Positions 23,318-31,726 of a DNA stretch of 64,000 bases are shown piece after piece. The DNA is from Kribbella voronezhensis (lineage in GTDB: Bacteria; Actinomycetota; Actinomycetes; Propionibacteriales; Kribbellaceae). Location of the stretch: contig NZ_SOCE01000001.1 of the NCBI RefSeq assembly GCF_004365175.1, positions 4,347,403 to 4,411,402 on the forward strand, read 5' to 3'. A model generated the notes under the pieces. It ran no database searches. It was given only the letters and a program-made list of their open reading frames with translations, and was not told the DNA's origin. The position numbers and the translations under genes are program-made. Position 1 is the first letter of the stretch, and every line of letters starts with the position of its first letter.

Positions 23318-25354
23318 ATGGACGTCAAGCGCATCTTCCGCGGACCCCTGTTCTGGATCATCCTCGCGTTCTTGGGCGTGCTGGTGATCGGGCAGCTCCT
23401 GACCGGCTCGACCGGGTACAAGACCGAGCCCACCGGCCAGGTGGTGCAGCTGATCAAGCAGGCCACCGACGCCCCGGCCGGCGAGAAGTCGATCAAGTCG
23501 GCGACGCTGATCGACCCGGATCAGGAGATCCGGATCGAGAAGACCGACGGCACCAAGGTGCGGGCGCACTGGGTCGACGGTCAGGCCAACACCCTGGGCA
23601 CCGACCTGCAGAACCTGTTCCAGAACAACAAGATCGAGAAGTACGACGTGGAGAACCCGAAGCCGAGCTTCATCGGCCAGGTGTTCTCGACGCTGATCCC
23701 GTTCCTGCTGATCGCCGTCGTCTTCATCTTCTTGATGAACTCGATGCAGGGCGGCGGCTCGCGGGTGATGAGCTTCGCCAAGTCGAAGGCCAAGCTGATC
23801 ACCAAGGACACCCCGAAGACGACGTTCGCGGACGTCGCCGGGTGCGACGAGGCGATCGAGGAACTCGGCGAGATCAAGGAGTTCCTGCAGGAGCCGGGCA
23901 AGTTCCAGGCCGTCGGCGCCAAGATCCCCAAGGGTGTGCTGCTCTACGGCCAGCCCGGTACCGGTAAGACGCTGCTCGCCCGCGCCGTCGCCGGCGAGGC
24001 GGGCGTGCCGTTCTACTCGATCTCCGGTTCGGACTTCGTCGAGATGTTCGTCGGTGTCGGTGCCTCCCGGGTCCGCGACCTGTTCGAGACCGCCAAGACC
24101 AACGCGCCGGCGATCGTGTTCATCGACGAGATCGACGCCGTCGGCCGGCACCGGGGCGCGGGCCTCGGCGGTGGCCACGACGAGCGCGAGCAGACGCTGA
24201 ACCAGTTGCTGGTCGAGATGGACGGCTTCGACGTCCGCGGCGGCGTCATCCTGATCGCGGCCACCAACCGTCCGGACGTGCTCGACCCGGCGCTGCTGCG
24301 CCCGGGCCGCTTCGACCGCCAGATCGCCGTCGACGCGCCGGACCTGCCGGGCCGCGAGAAGATCCTGAAGGTGCACGCCCGCGGCAAGCCGATGGCCGAG
24401 AACGCCGACCTGCGCGCGGTAGCCCGCCGTACGCCGGGCTTCACCGGTGCCGACCTGGCCAACGTGCTCAACGAGGCCGCGCTGCTGACGGCCCGGCTGA
24501 ACAAGCAGCAGATCGACAAGAACGCGCTCGACGAGGCGATCGACCGCGTGATCGCCGGACCGCAGCGCCGGACCCGCTTGATGTCGGACAAGGAGAAGGT
24601 GCTGACGGCCTACCACGAGGGCGGACACGCCCTGGTCGCCGCCGCGCTGCCGCACTCCGACCCGGTGCACAAGGTGACGATCCTGCCGCGCGGCCGCGCG
24701 CTGGGGTACACGATGGTGCTGCCGGACGAGGACAAGTACTCGACCACCCGGTCGGAGATGCTCGACAAGCTGGCCTACATGCTCGGTGGCCGCGCCGCCG
24801 AGGAGATGGTCTTCCACGACCCGACCACCGGCGCCAGCAACGACATCGAGAAGGCGACCGCACTGGCCCGCGCGATGGTCACGCAGTACGGCATGACCGA
24901 GCGGCTGGGCGCGATCAAGTTCGGCCAGGACTCCGGGGAGCCGTTCCTGGGCAGGGATCTGGGCAGCCAGCGCAACTACTCCGAGGAGATCGCCGCGGCG
25001 GTCGACGAAGAGGTCGGCAAGCTGATCCTGAACGCACACCAGGAGGCCTTCGACATCCTGGCCGAGAACCGCGCCGTCCTGGACCACCTGGTCGAGGAGC
25101 TGCTGGAGAAGGAGACGCTGGACAAGGGCGAGATCGCCCGGATCTTCGCGCCGATCCAGAAGCGTGAGCTGCGCCCGGCGTGGACCGGATCGTCGACCCG
25201 GGTGCCGTCCGAGCAGCCGCCGGTGATGCCGCTGCCGTCGCGCGGTGAGCAGAACGGTTCGCTGTCCGACGTGATCCCCGGTGGATCGGTCGGCCCCGAC
25301 GAGGCGGCGCACGGCCCCAACTACGGCGGCGGGCCGACCCCACCGGCCGAGTGA
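23318..25354 (+). CDS. ftsH: ATP-dependent zinc metalloprotease FtsH
   Basis: A 678-residue membrane-bound AAA protease for quality control of membrane proteins. Two membrane segments flank an external domain (about residues 9-28 and 122-143). The AAA module has Walker A GQPGTGKT (about 211), Walker B IVFIDEIDAVG (about 266) and the second region of homology ATNRPDVLDPALLRPGRFD. The M41 zinc site is HEGGH (about 433). The C-terminus is a disordered Pro/Gly-rich tail. AGGAGGGA at 23291 is 19 nt from the ATG, but a small hairpin (GGGGC-ACCT-GCCCT) between them could shorten the gap. A 15-bp terminator follows. Confidence 0.97.
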   Translation: MDVKRIFRGPLFWIILAFLGVLVIGQLLTGSTGYKTEPTGQVVQLIKQATDAPAGEKSIKSATLIDPDQEIRIEKTDGTKVRAHWVDGQANTLGTDLQNLFQNNKIEKYDVENPKPSFIGQVFSTLIPFLLIAVVFIFLMNSMQGGGSRVMSFAKSKAKLITKDTPKTTFADVAGCDEAIEELGEIKEFLQEPGKFQAVGAKIPKGVLLYGQPGTGKTLLARAVAGEAGVPFYSISGSDFVEMFVGVGASRVRDLFETAKTNAPAIVFIDEIDAVGRHRGAGLGGGHDEREQTLNQLLVEMDGFDVRGGVILIAATNRPDVLDPALLRPGRFDRQIAVDAPDLPGREKILKVHARGKPMAENADLRAVARRTPGFTGADLANVLNEAALLTARLNKQQIDKNALDEAIDRVIAGPQRRTRLMSDKEKVLTAYHEGGHALVAAALPHSDPVHKVTILPRGRALGYTMVLPDEDKYSTTRSEMLDKLAYMLGGRAAEEMVFHDPTTGASNDIEKATALARAMVTQYGMTERLGAIKFGQDSGEPFLGRDLGSQRNYSEEIAAAVDEEVGKLILNAHQEAFDILAENRAVLDHLVEELLEKETLDKGEIARIFAPIQKRELRPAWTGSSTRVPSEQPPVMPLPSRGEQNGSLSDVIPGGSVGPDEAAHGPNYGGGPTPPAE

Positions 25355-25373
25355 CCTGGCTCCACCAGCTGGA

Positions 25374-25410
25374 CGATGCCCCGGGATCGATGGTTGATCC
25401 CGGGGCATCG
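25374..25410 (+). terminator. Terminator after ftsH
   Basis: Perfect 15-bp inverted repeat (left arm CGATGCCCCGGGATC) with a 7-nt loop, immediately before the folE promoter. Confidence 0.9.
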
Positions 25411-25412
25411 CC

Positions 25413-25418
25413 TATGTT
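25413..25418 (+). promoter_or_regulatory. -10 box of folE
   Basis: TATGTT 6 nt before the second of two tandem GTG codons (25425), directly after the ftsH terminator. It suggests that folE is transcribed separately as a leaderless mRNA. Confidence 0.45.
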
Positions 25419-25424
25419 GAGGTG

Positions 25425-25997
25425 GTGACTTCGCCGAAATTCGACCATGCACGTGCCGAACGCGCGGTCCGCGAACTGCTGATCGCCATCGGCGAGGACC
25501 CCGACCGCGAGGGCCTGCAGGAGACGCCGGCCCGGGTGGCCCGTTCGTACGCCGAGATCGCGGCCGGCCTCGGTCAGCAGGCCGAGGACGTGCTGACCAC
25601 GACCTTCGACCTCGGCCACGACGAGCTGATCCTGGTGAAGGACATCGAGGTCTGGTCGATCTGCGAACATCACCTGGTCCCGTTCACCGGCGTGGCCCAC
25701 GTCGGCTACATCCCGGGGGCGGACGGGCGGATCACCGGGCTGTCCAAACTGGCCCGGCTCGTCGACGTGTTCGCCAAACGCCCGCAGGTCCAGGAGCGGC
25801 TGACCACGCAGGTCGCGGAGTCCCTGGTGGACATCCTCAAGCCGCGCGGCGTGATCGTGGTGATCGAGTGCGAACACCTCTGTATGACGATGCGCGGCGT
25901 CCGCAAGCCGGGCGCGAAGACGATCACCTCGGCCGTCCGCGGCCAGCTCCGCAACCCCGTGACGCGCGCCGAGGCGATGAGCCTGATCGTCGGCTGA
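25425..25997 (+). CDS. folE: GTP cyclohydrolase I
   Basis: A 190-residue enzyme that converts GTP to 7,8-dihydroneopterin triphosphate, the first step of folate synthesis. Zinc and active-site motifs are clear: SICEHHLVPFTGVAHVGYIP (Cys-His ligands), GLSKLARLVDVFAKRPQVQE and VIECEHLCMTMRGVRKPGA with the second Cys. The start is one of two adjacent GTG codons (25422/25425); the second fits a leaderless promoter with TATGTT 6 nt upstream. It sits between ftsH and the rest of the folate genes, separated from them by a secreted protease gene. Confidence 0.96.
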   Translation: MTSPKFDHARAERAVRELLIAIGEDPDREGLQETPARVARSYAEIAAGLGQQAEDVLTTTFDLGHDELILVKDIEVWSICEHHLVPFTGVAHVGYIPGADGRITGLSKLARLVDVFAKRPQVQERLTTQVAESLVDILKPRGVIVVIECEHLCMTMRGVRKPGAKTITSAVRGQLRNPVTRAEAMSLIVG

Positions 25998-26125
25998 CCG
26001 TAGCCCGGGCACGGCCTCCTCGTTGAACATTCAGAGCTGTTGCCCATGGACAATCCGTGTCCGAACGCCTACGGTCCGTAGTGGCGCTTTGACATGGGTG
26101 CAGGGCGCCAGCGTGAGGAGGATGT

Positions 26126-27295
26126 ATGTCAGGGCGTTTTCGGGTCGGCGCCGCACTCACCGGGATCGTCGTTCTGACGGCGGCCGGATTGATCGCGGCG
26201 AACGGCGCGCAAGCGGACCCCCAGGTCGGCAAGACCGCGGCGGTGGGGCGGGGACAGAATCCAGCAACAGTCAGGCTGCCGCATCAGGAGCTCGTGCAGG
26301 AGCAGCAGTTGCTCCAGGCCGAGACGGTGGAGTCGAAGCTCGGCTCCCGGGTGGTCGGCAGCTATTTCGACGCCTCCGGTGAGCTGGTGGTCGCGGTCTC
26401 GGACGCAGCGACCGCCGCCGCGGTCCGCGCGGCCGGTGCGATCCCCAAGCTGGTCCGCTACACCGCCGACCAGTTGCGCGGCGTGCAGGGCGAGCTGGAC
26501 CACGTGGCGACCGGCTCCAGCGCGGGCCAGGTCAAGTCCTGGTACGTCGACCCGGTCACCGGGACGGTCGTCGTCACCGTGCCCGCCGGGGCCCGTGACC
26601 TGGTCACCCAGCGGTTCCTGCGCGCGGCCGAGGAGAACGGCGCCATGGTGACCGTTCGCAGGTCCCAGGGCAGGCCGACCCTCACCGACGGCGAGTTCGG
26701 GCTGCTGGGCGGCCTCCAGGTCGACAAGAACACCGGTTACACCTGCTCGCTCGGCTTCAACGCGACGACCGGCGACGGTCAGCACATCTTCCTCACCGCT
26801 GGGCACTGCACGAGCGGCAAGCCGTCGTGGTCCCGCAACGGCTACGTCCTCGGCAACACGAGGACCTCGAGCTTCCCCGGCAACGACTTCGGCACGGTCA
26901 GCGTGATCGAGGGCTGGGACCCACAGGGCCGGGTCGAGCGCTGGGGCAGCGAGGACGTCGTAGTACGGGGTACTGCGAGTCCGACCGTCGGGTCGATGGT
27001 GTGCAAGTCCGGCAAGAGCACCAAGTGGACCTGTGGGCGCATCGTGGCCCGCGACGTCACCGTCAACTACGGGAACAACAGGGTCGTCAAGGGCCTGTTC
27101 CAGCACACCGCGTGCGTCGAGGCCGGCGACTCCGGTGGTGCCAACATGTCCGGCGACTACGCGCAGGGAATCACCAGCGGGGCCGCCCTGATCAGCGGCC
27201 AGTGCCTGGCGAAATACGGTCAGCAGAACGAGTCGTACAGCCAACCGATCGGTGAGGCGCTGTCCGCTAGCGGCGCCTCATTGGTACTGGGTTAG
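26126..27295 (+). CDS. Secreted S1 family serine protease (streptogrisin/alpha-lytic type)
   Basis: A 389-residue exported chymotrypsin-fold protease with an N-terminal pro-region. After a signal peptide (VGAALTGIVVLTAAGLIAAN, cleavage near AQA) comes a ~165-residue alpha-lytic-protease-like prodomain. The catalytic domain starts near GGLQVDKNTGYTCSLGF. The triad is visible: His in FLTAGHCTSG (about 228), Asp in GNDFGTVSV (about 254) and Ser in EAGDSGGANMS (about 335). Cys pairs suggest disulfides. It interrupts the otherwise contiguous folE-folP order, so it is a likely insertion with its own promoter. A short hairpin follows. Confidence 0.93.
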   Translation: MSGRFRVGAALTGIVVLTAAGLIAANGAQADPQVGKTAAVGRGQNPATVRLPHQELVQEQQLLQAETVESKLGSRVVGSYFDASGELVVAVSDAATAAAVRAAGAIPKLVRYTADQLRGVQGELDHVATGSSAGQVKSWYVDPVTGTVVVTVPAGARDLVTQRFLRAAEENGAMVTVRRSQGRPTLTDGEFGLLGGLQVDKNTGYTCSLGFNATTGDGQHIFLTAGHCTSGKPSWSRNGYVLGNTRTSSFPGNDFGTVSVIEGWDPQGRVERWGSEDVVVRGTASPTVGSMVCKSGKSTKWTCGRIVARDVTVNYGNNRVVKGLFQHTACVEAGDSGGANMSGDYAQGITSGAALISGQCLAKYGQQNESYSQPIGEALSASGASLVLG

Positions 27296-27300
27296 CGACC

Positions 27301-27316
27301 CCTGGCGGGAGCCAGG
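27301..27316 (+). terminator. Short hairpin after the S1 protease gene
   Basis: CCTGGC-GGGA-GCCAGG, 6-bp stem 5 bp past the stop codon. Weak by itself. Confidence 0.4.
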
Positions 27317-27364
27317 AGTTGATGGGGGCCTGGTACCTAGGTGGGGCAGTGCGGGTCTGGCCAC

Positions 27365-27370
27365 TACGGT
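27365..27370 (+). promoter_or_regulatory. -10 box of the folP operon
   Basis: TACGGT 6 nt before the GTG start of folP, with no ribosome binding site between, giving a leaderless transcript for the five-gene operon. Confidence 0.5.
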
Positions 27371-27376
27371 GGTCGG

Positions 27377-28246
27377 GTGCGAACTGCCCCACCGAGTCAT
27401 CTCTCGGGCCATGTCGAAGGACTGCCCACACCGGACCGCTGTCTGGTGATGGGTGTCGTCAACGTGACCCCGGATTCCTTCTCCGACGGCGGTGAGTGGT
27501 TCGAGCCGGGTGCCGCGATCAAGCACGGCCGCGAACTGCTCGCCGAAGGCGCCGACCTGCTCGACGTCGGCGGCGAGTCCACCCGGCCGGGCGCGGTCCG
27601 GCCCGAGCCTGCCGAAGAGATCCGCCGGGTGCTGCCCGTGATCGAGACGCTGGCGGCCGAAGGCGCGCTGATCTCGATCGACACGATGCGCGCCGACGTG
27701 GCCGCGCTGGCCCTGGACGCCGGCGCCGTGATGGTGAACGACGTGTCCGGCGGCCAGGCCGACCCGGACATGCTCGCACTGGTGGCCGAGCGACGTACGC
27801 CGTACGTGTGCATGCACTGGCGCGGGCACTCCGTGGACATGCAGAACCGGGCGTCGTACGGCGATGTGGTGGCTGAGGTGATTGCCGAGCTCGGGGAGCG
27901 GGTAGAAGCGATCCGCGCGGCCGGGATCGACCTGGGCCGGGTGGCGCTGGACCCGGGCCTGGGTTTTGCGAAGAACGCGGACCACAACTGGGAGGTGCTG
28001 CGCCGGCTGCGGGAGTTCGGCGTACTGGGCCTGCCGCTGTTGATCGGTGCGTCGCGCAAGGCGTTCCTCGGTAGGCTGCTCGCCGACGAGGAGACGGGTG
28101 AGCCGAGATCGGCCGTCCGGCGAGACGACGCCAGTGCGGCCGTCTCCGCCCTCGCCGCCGCGGCGGGCGCGTGGTGTGTCAGGGCGCACGCGGTGGCGCC
28201 GAGCGCGGATGCGGTCCGGGTGGCCCGCAGGTGGGGAGGGGTATGA
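27377..28246 (+). CDS. folP: Dihydropteroate synthase
   Basis: A 289-residue TIM-barrel enzyme that condenses dihydropterin pyrophosphate with p-aminobenzoate, and is the sulfonamide target. Signatures are LVMGVVNVTPDSFSDGGEWF (residues ~27-46), DLLDVGGESTRPGA, MVNDVSGGQADPDML, LDPGLGFAKNADHNW and LLIGASRKAFLG. The start GTG (27377) follows a TACGGT -10 box by 6 nt; the frame extends upstream without conservation. Its stop overlaps the ATG of the NTF2-like gene (ATGA), the first of a chain of coupled starts. Confidence 0.96.
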   Translation: MRTAPPSHLSGHVEGLPTPDRCLVMGVVNVTPDSFSDGGEWFEPGAAIKHGRELLAEGADLLDVGGESTRPGAVRPEPAEEIRRVLPVIETLAAEGALISIDTMRADVAALALDAGAVMVNDVSGGQADPDMLALVAERRTPYVCMHWRGHSVDMQNRASYGDVVAEVIAELGERVEAIRAAGIDLGRVALDPGLGFAKNADHNWEVLRRLREFGVLGLPLLIGASRKAFLGRLLADEETGEPRSAVRRDDASAAVSALAAAAGAWCVRAHAVAPSADAVRVARRWGGV

Positions 28247-28704
28247 CGCAGGAGCAGTCAGCGGGTCGAGGACAGGGCGCGGGCGTGGAGAGCGTGGTGC
28301 TGAACGCCAACACGGCGTTCTACAACGCGTTCGAGGCCGGCGACCTCGATCTGATGGCGGCCGTCTGGCTGCCCGAGCCGGATCCGGTCTGCATCCACCC
28401 GGGAAACGCGGCGATCTACGGCTACAGCGAGATGATGCGAGCGTGGGCGATGATCTTCGCCAACACGCCGTACATCCAGTTCTTCCTGACCGACGTACAG
28501 GTAAGAGTCGATGAAGACGTGGCTTACGTCACGTGTACGGAGAATGTCCTGTCGTCCGGCGAAGGGGCCCCGGAGGAGGGTTTCGCGGGGGGAAAGGCGC
28601 TCGCGACGAACGTCTTCCGGAAAACAACTTCGGGCTGGCGGTTGTGGATCCACCACGCCTCCCCGGTACTGTCGTCTGGGGGTCGACTTGAGGAGGCGGA
28701 ATGA
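28243..28704 (+). CDS. NTF2-like (SnoaL/DUF4440) protein within the folate operon
   Basis: A 153-residue cone-shaped NTF2-like protein: NANTAFYNAFEAGDLDLMAA at the start, WLPEPDPVCIHPGNAAIYGY in the middle, and a C-terminal WRLWIHHASPVL. It overlaps folP upstream and folB downstream by ATGA, so its translation is locked to the folate enzymes. Such a protein in this position is conserved in actinobacteria as I recall. A helper or missing step, such as removal of phosphate from dihydroneopterin triphosphate or product channelling, is possible, but nothing in the sequence proves it. Confidence 0.85.
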   Translation: MTQEQSAGRGQGAGVESVVLNANTAFYNAFEAGDLDLMAAVWLPEPDPVCIHPGNAAIYGYSEMMRAWAMIFANTPYIQFFLTDVQVRVDEDVAYVTCTENVLSSGEGAPEEGFAGGKALATNVFRKTTSGWRLWIHHASPVLSSGGRLEEAE

Positions 28705-29090
28705 GCGGTCCCGTGCTGCCTCCTGACGTGATCGAGATCCGCGGCATCCGTGGCTTCGGCCGGCACGGGGTGTTCGACCACGAGCGGGCCGACGGGCAGG
28801 AGTTCGTCGTCGACGTCCGGCTCGAGCTGGACACCCGGCCCGCGGCCGCGTCGGACGACCTGGCCGACACGGTCAACTACGGAGTCGTCGCCGAACGGGT
28901 GCACGCGGCCATCGAGAACGACCCCGTCGACCTGATTGAGACACTGGCCCAACGGATCGCGGATCTGTGCCTCGCCGACCGGCGGGTGACAGCAGCCGCG
29001 GTGACCATCCACAAACCCTCGGCGCCGATCAAGGTGCCGTTCGACGACGTTGTCCTGACCGTGCAGCGCAGAGCCGGAGATTCCTCGTGA
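28701..29090 (+). CDS. folB: Dihydroneopterin aldolase
   Basis: A 129-residue enzyme that cleaves 7,8-dihydroneopterin to 6-hydroxymethyl-dihydropterin and glycolaldehyde. Characteristic are IEIRGIRGFGRHGVFDHERA with the tunnelling-fold start, the LADTVNYGVVAERVHAAIEN centre and LIETLAQRIADLCLA, followed by VTIHKPSAPI with the conserved Lys-Pro. It overlaps the preceding and following genes by 4 bp each (ATGA, GTGA). Confidence 0.95.
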   Translation: MSGPVLPPDVIEIRGIRGFGRHGVFDHERADGQEFVVDVRLELDTRPAAASDDLADTVNYGVVAERVHAAIENDPVDLIETLAQRIADLCLADRRVTAAAVTIHKPSAPIKVPFDDVVLTVQRRAGDSS

Positions 29091-29653
29091 CTGAGACCCC
29101 TAGTCCCCACGTCATCGACGCGGACACCCTCAGCGGTGGCCTGAAGCCGATCCGCCAGGTGATCCTGTCGCTCGGCAGCAACCTCGGTGACCGTGAGGCG
29201 AACCTGCAGGGCGCCGTCGACGCCCTGCGGGACACCCCGGACGTCGTGGTCGTCGACGTCTCGCCGGTCTACGAGACCGAGCCGATCGGCGGCCCGGACG
29301 AGTCCGGCCCGTACCTGAACATCGTCCTGCTCGCCGACACCACGCTGGCCGTCGAGACGCTGCTGGACCGCGCGCACGCCGTCGAGCAGGCGTTCGGCCG
29401 GGAGCGCAGCGTCAAGGGCGCGCCGCGGACGCTGGACGTGGACCTGATCACGTACGGCAAGAAGGAGATCTCCACCGACGAGCTGACCGTGCCGCACCCG
29501 CGGGCGCACGAGCGCGCGTTCGTGCTGGCGCCGTGGCTGGACATCGAGTCCGACGCGGTCCTGCCCGGGGTAGGCCCGGTGGCCGACCTGCTCGCCAAGG
29601 TGGGGACCGACGGGGTCAAGCGCCTCGACGACCTCACCATCGAGGCGCAGTAG
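29087..29653 (+). CDS. folK: 2-amino-4-hydroxy-6-hydroxymethyldihydropteridine pyrophosphokinase
   Basis: A 188-residue HPPK that pyrophosphorylates hydroxymethyl-dihydropterin before folP acts. It contains VILSLGSNLGDREANLQGAV, VVDVSPVYETEPIGGPDESG, and the signature GAPRTLDVDLITYG with the Mg-binding Asp pair, then TVPHPRAHERAFVLAPW. A ~20-residue N-terminal extension precedes the core. The GTG start overlaps the folB stop (GTGA), and the stop shares one base with the next GTG. Confidence 0.95.
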   Translation: MTETPSPHVIDADTLSGGLKPIRQVILSLGSNLGDREANLQGAVDALRDTPDVVVVDVSPVYETEPIGGPDESGPYLNIVLLADTTLAVETLLDRAHAVEQAFGRERSVKGAPRTLDVDLITYGKKEISTDELTVPHPRAHERAFVLAPWLDIESDAVLPGVGPVADLLAKVGTDGVKRLDDLTIEAQ

Positions 29654-30174
29654 TGGTGTCCGGCGGACCCGGCCCGGAGCGAGCACCCGGAGCCGGCAAG
29701 GAGCCGCCGCCCGAGGGTTCGGTCCGGCCGACGTCTCGCCGGCTGCTGGTCGCGATCGCCGTCCTCGGGGCGGCGATCGGCGTCACCATGGTCAAGGCGA
29801 TCGAGTCCCGCGGCGGCGTCGTACCGACCGTGTCGTGGCTCACGCTGGTCGCCTGGACGTTCCTCGCGTCGCTGCTGTTCGCGGCCGCCCGCAACACCCA
29901 CCAGCGGATCCAGGTACGCCGCGAACGGATGGAACCGTCGCGTGCCGTCTTCCTCCTGCTGATCGGCAAAGCGAGCGCATTTGTCGGCGCGTTGTGCACC
30001 GGCGTTTACGCAGGGTTCGCGTTATCCTTCCTGGACGCGGTGAGTTCCTCGGGTCCCCGGACCCGGGTGATCACAGCCGGTATCGCGGCGGTGATCTCAG
30101 TGCTGGTCGTCACGGCCGGATTGCTCCTCGAACGGGCGTGTCGTATCCCCGATGACCCCGAAGACACCCCCTAA
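29653..30174 (+). CDS. DUF3180 membrane protein
   Basis: A 173-residue protein with four hydrophobic segments (about residues 33-50, 60-80, 100-123, 138-160) after a Pro-rich cytoplasmic start; PTSRRLLVAIAVLGAAIGV and RMEPSRAVFLLLIGKASAF match the DUF3180 family, a membrane protein that follows folK in many actinobacteria. Function unknown. It starts with GTG at 29653 (or 29656), overlapping the folK stop by one base, so it is the last coupled gene of the folate operon. Confidence 0.88.
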   Translation: MVSGGPGPERAPGAGKEPPPEGSVRPTSRRLLVAIAVLGAAIGVTMVKAIESRGGVVPTVSWLTLVAWTFLASLLFAAARNTHQRIQVRRERMEPSRAVFLLLIGKASAFVGALCTGVYAGFALSFLDAVSSSGPRTRVITAGIAAVISVLVVTAGLLLERACRIPDDPEDTP

Positions 30175-30177
30175 CAT
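30172..30177 (+). promoter_or_regulatory. Possible -10 box of the small membrane-protein gene
   Basis: TAACAT 8 nt before the ATG at 30186 and overlapping the stop codon of the DUF3180 gene, which could give an internal leaderless promoter. Confidence 0.35.
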
Positions 30178-30185
30178 GTCCGTCC

Positions 30186-30626
30186 ATGGGGTCAAGGGGT
30201 AGCCGCCGTCGTACCAGGACCACCGTTCTCACGATCGCCAACGCTCTGCTGGTGATCGTCTGCGTGGGCGTCGCCATCGCCTTGTTCTCGCGCAACGACT
30301 GGGTCCTGCGAGCAGCCGCGGTCGGCGCCGTCCTGGTCGCCATCGGCGCCTCGGTCCTGATCCGCCACCAGCTCCTGGTCGAGCGCCTGGCCCACTCCGA
30401 CGACCGCGCCCAGGTCGCCCAGGAGTACTCCCGCATCACCAGCGCCCGCGTCGTCGAGAACGCCGAGTTCGTCGACCTGATGCAACGCCGCCTCGACCGC
30501 ATCGACGAACGCCTAGACAAGATCGACGAAGAGGTAGCCACCGTCGTAGCCGCCGGCGACAAACACTCCCACGCCGACGCCCCCACCGTCGTAGACCTAA
30601 AACTCCGAGGCCTCGCCGCCTCCTGA
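30186..30626 (+). CDS. Small membrane protein with cytoplasmic coiled coil
   Basis: A 146-residue protein with a basic N-terminus (MGSRGSRRRTRTTVLTIANA), two closely spaced membrane helices (about residues 15-34 and 39-58) and a charged helical C-terminal part with heptad character (MQRRLDRIDERLDKIDEEVA). I recognise no function; similar two-helix proteins follow DUF3180 in related genomes. It may be transcribed from its own promoter or by read-through. The inverted-repeat cassette starts 26 bp after the stop codon. Confidence 0.75.
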   Translation: MGSRGSRRRTRTTVLTIANALLVIVCVGVAIALFSRNDWVLRAAAVGAVLVAIGASVLIRHQLLVERLAHSDDRAQVAQEYSRITSARVVENAEFVDLMQRRLDRIDERLDKIDEEVATVVAAGDKHSHADAPTVVDLKLRGLAAS

Positions 30627-30651
30627 GCGCGCCGGCCGGCCATGGCAACGG

Positions 30652-30699
30652 CGTTGGCTGGAAACAAGCTTGCAAATAGCGACTGGAAGTTTCCAGCTA
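30652..30699. repeat. Left 48-bp inverted repeat of the DUF559 cassette
   Basis: Inverted copy of 31727-31774, identical at 45 of 48 positions. The repeat is itself partly palindromic: GCTGGAAAC (30657-30665) pairs with GTTTCCAGC (30689-30697), and CTGGAA-GT-TTCCAG lies at 30683-30696. The stop codon of the DUF559 gene is formed by its inner edge (30697-30699), as in many insertion sequences. Confidence 0.9.
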
Positions 30700-31659
30700 A
30701 TGGGTCGACAGCGGGCAACTGGGTCCGCAGGTCCTCGCGGCCAGGCGGGGCACTTTGCGGCGTAGTACCTGCACGACCTGTACTGCGGCCTCGCACGGTC
30801 GACTGGTGATGTCGAGCCAGCCGTAGCGCAGCGTCGCCTCGGCTCGCAAAGTGGCTCGATTGTCGCGATCGAGATCCTTCCACCGCTTCGCCGGCGTGAG
30901 ATGGAACCGCCCGTCGAGCTCGACGACCAGGCCGAAGTCCGGGTAGGCGATATCGGTGAACTCACCATCCACCTGTCGCTGGCGGATCCCGGCCGGCAGT
31001 CGGTGCGAGCGCTCGACATCGCGGAGATATCGGAGCTCGAGCAGGGAATGCGAACCAGCGGCGACATCTCTCAAGATCGCTCTGAGCTGGCGGCCGTGCC
31101 GGTGCCTGCGATGGTCGCCGAGCGTCCGCAGGATCTCGGCCGGATCGACGCGGCCGCTCTGGCAGGCCTCTGCGACAACCGCCGCCGCGTCGTCCAGCGA
31201 GCCGGTCAGGCCGACCACCTCGAGTACGGCGTGAGCCGGTGCGCTTCGGAGCGGAGTCGCTGATGCGAGCCGGCTGCTCCACCGGTCGACTCGGTGAATC
31301 TTGAGATTCGGCCGCTTGCGGACCCGGCGGTGGAGCGGGATCGTCAGGTGCACCGGCCGGTCGCCATCCGGTTTGATGAGACCGAGTTGCTCCGCTGGCG
31401 TGTAGTGGCTCCAGGCTGCCTCAGGGCCGGCGTACAGGAGGGCGGCGAGCAGGTGCTCCTCGTACCCGATCGGCCCGTTGTGCGTGGCGTAGACGCCGGG
31501 GTGGACGACTTGCCAGCTCCTGCGTCGAAGTCGTCGCCGGAGCTCGCTCTCGGTCCGTCCGGCCGCCAGCAGCTGAACCCTCGACACGATCCTGTTCTGC
31601 GCGTCGATCAATGCGTCGAGGCCCTCGTCGTCGAGGTGCCGGCGCCACCACCAGTCCAT
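30697..31659 (-). CDS. AbiEi-like/DUF559 (Vsr-fold) protein
   Basis: A 320-residue protein. The N-terminal part (about residues 10-75) resembles the winged-helix AbiEi-type antitoxin domain: RIVSRVQLLAAGRTESELRR, then SWQVVHPGVYATH. The C-terminal ~100 residues are a DUF559 domain of the Vsr/PD-(D/E)xK nuclease fold: DIAYPDFGLVVELDGRFHLT with the expected Asp and Glu, then WKDLDRDNRATLRAEATLRY. Members occur in many copies in actinobacteria and their role is unknown (antitoxin-like, defence or mobile). The ATG at 31659 has only a CAGGGT -10-like box 7 nt upstream. It lies inside the inverted-repeat cassette. Confidence 0.85.
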   Translation of the reverse strand: MDWWWRRHLDDEGLDALIDAQNRIVSRVQLLAAGRTESELRRRLRRRSWQVVHPGVYATHNGPIGYEEHLLAALLYAGPEAAWSHYTPAEQLGLIKPDGDRPVHLTIPLHRRVRKRPNLKIHRVDRWSSRLASATPLRSAPAHAVLEVVGLTGSLDDAAAVVAEACQSGRVDPAEILRTLGDHRRHRHGRQLRAILRDVAAGSHSLLELRYLRDVERSHRLPAGIRQRQVDGEFTDIAYPDFGLVVELDGRFHLTPAKRWKDLDRDNRATLRAEATLRYGWLDITSRPCEAAVQVVQVLRRKVPRLAARTCGPSCPLSTH

Positions 31660-31726
31660 CCAGCCAACCCTGACCGAAATCGCCCAGCGGCGTCGGCGGC
31701 CCTGTGGACAACCGCGCCGAGGTCGC

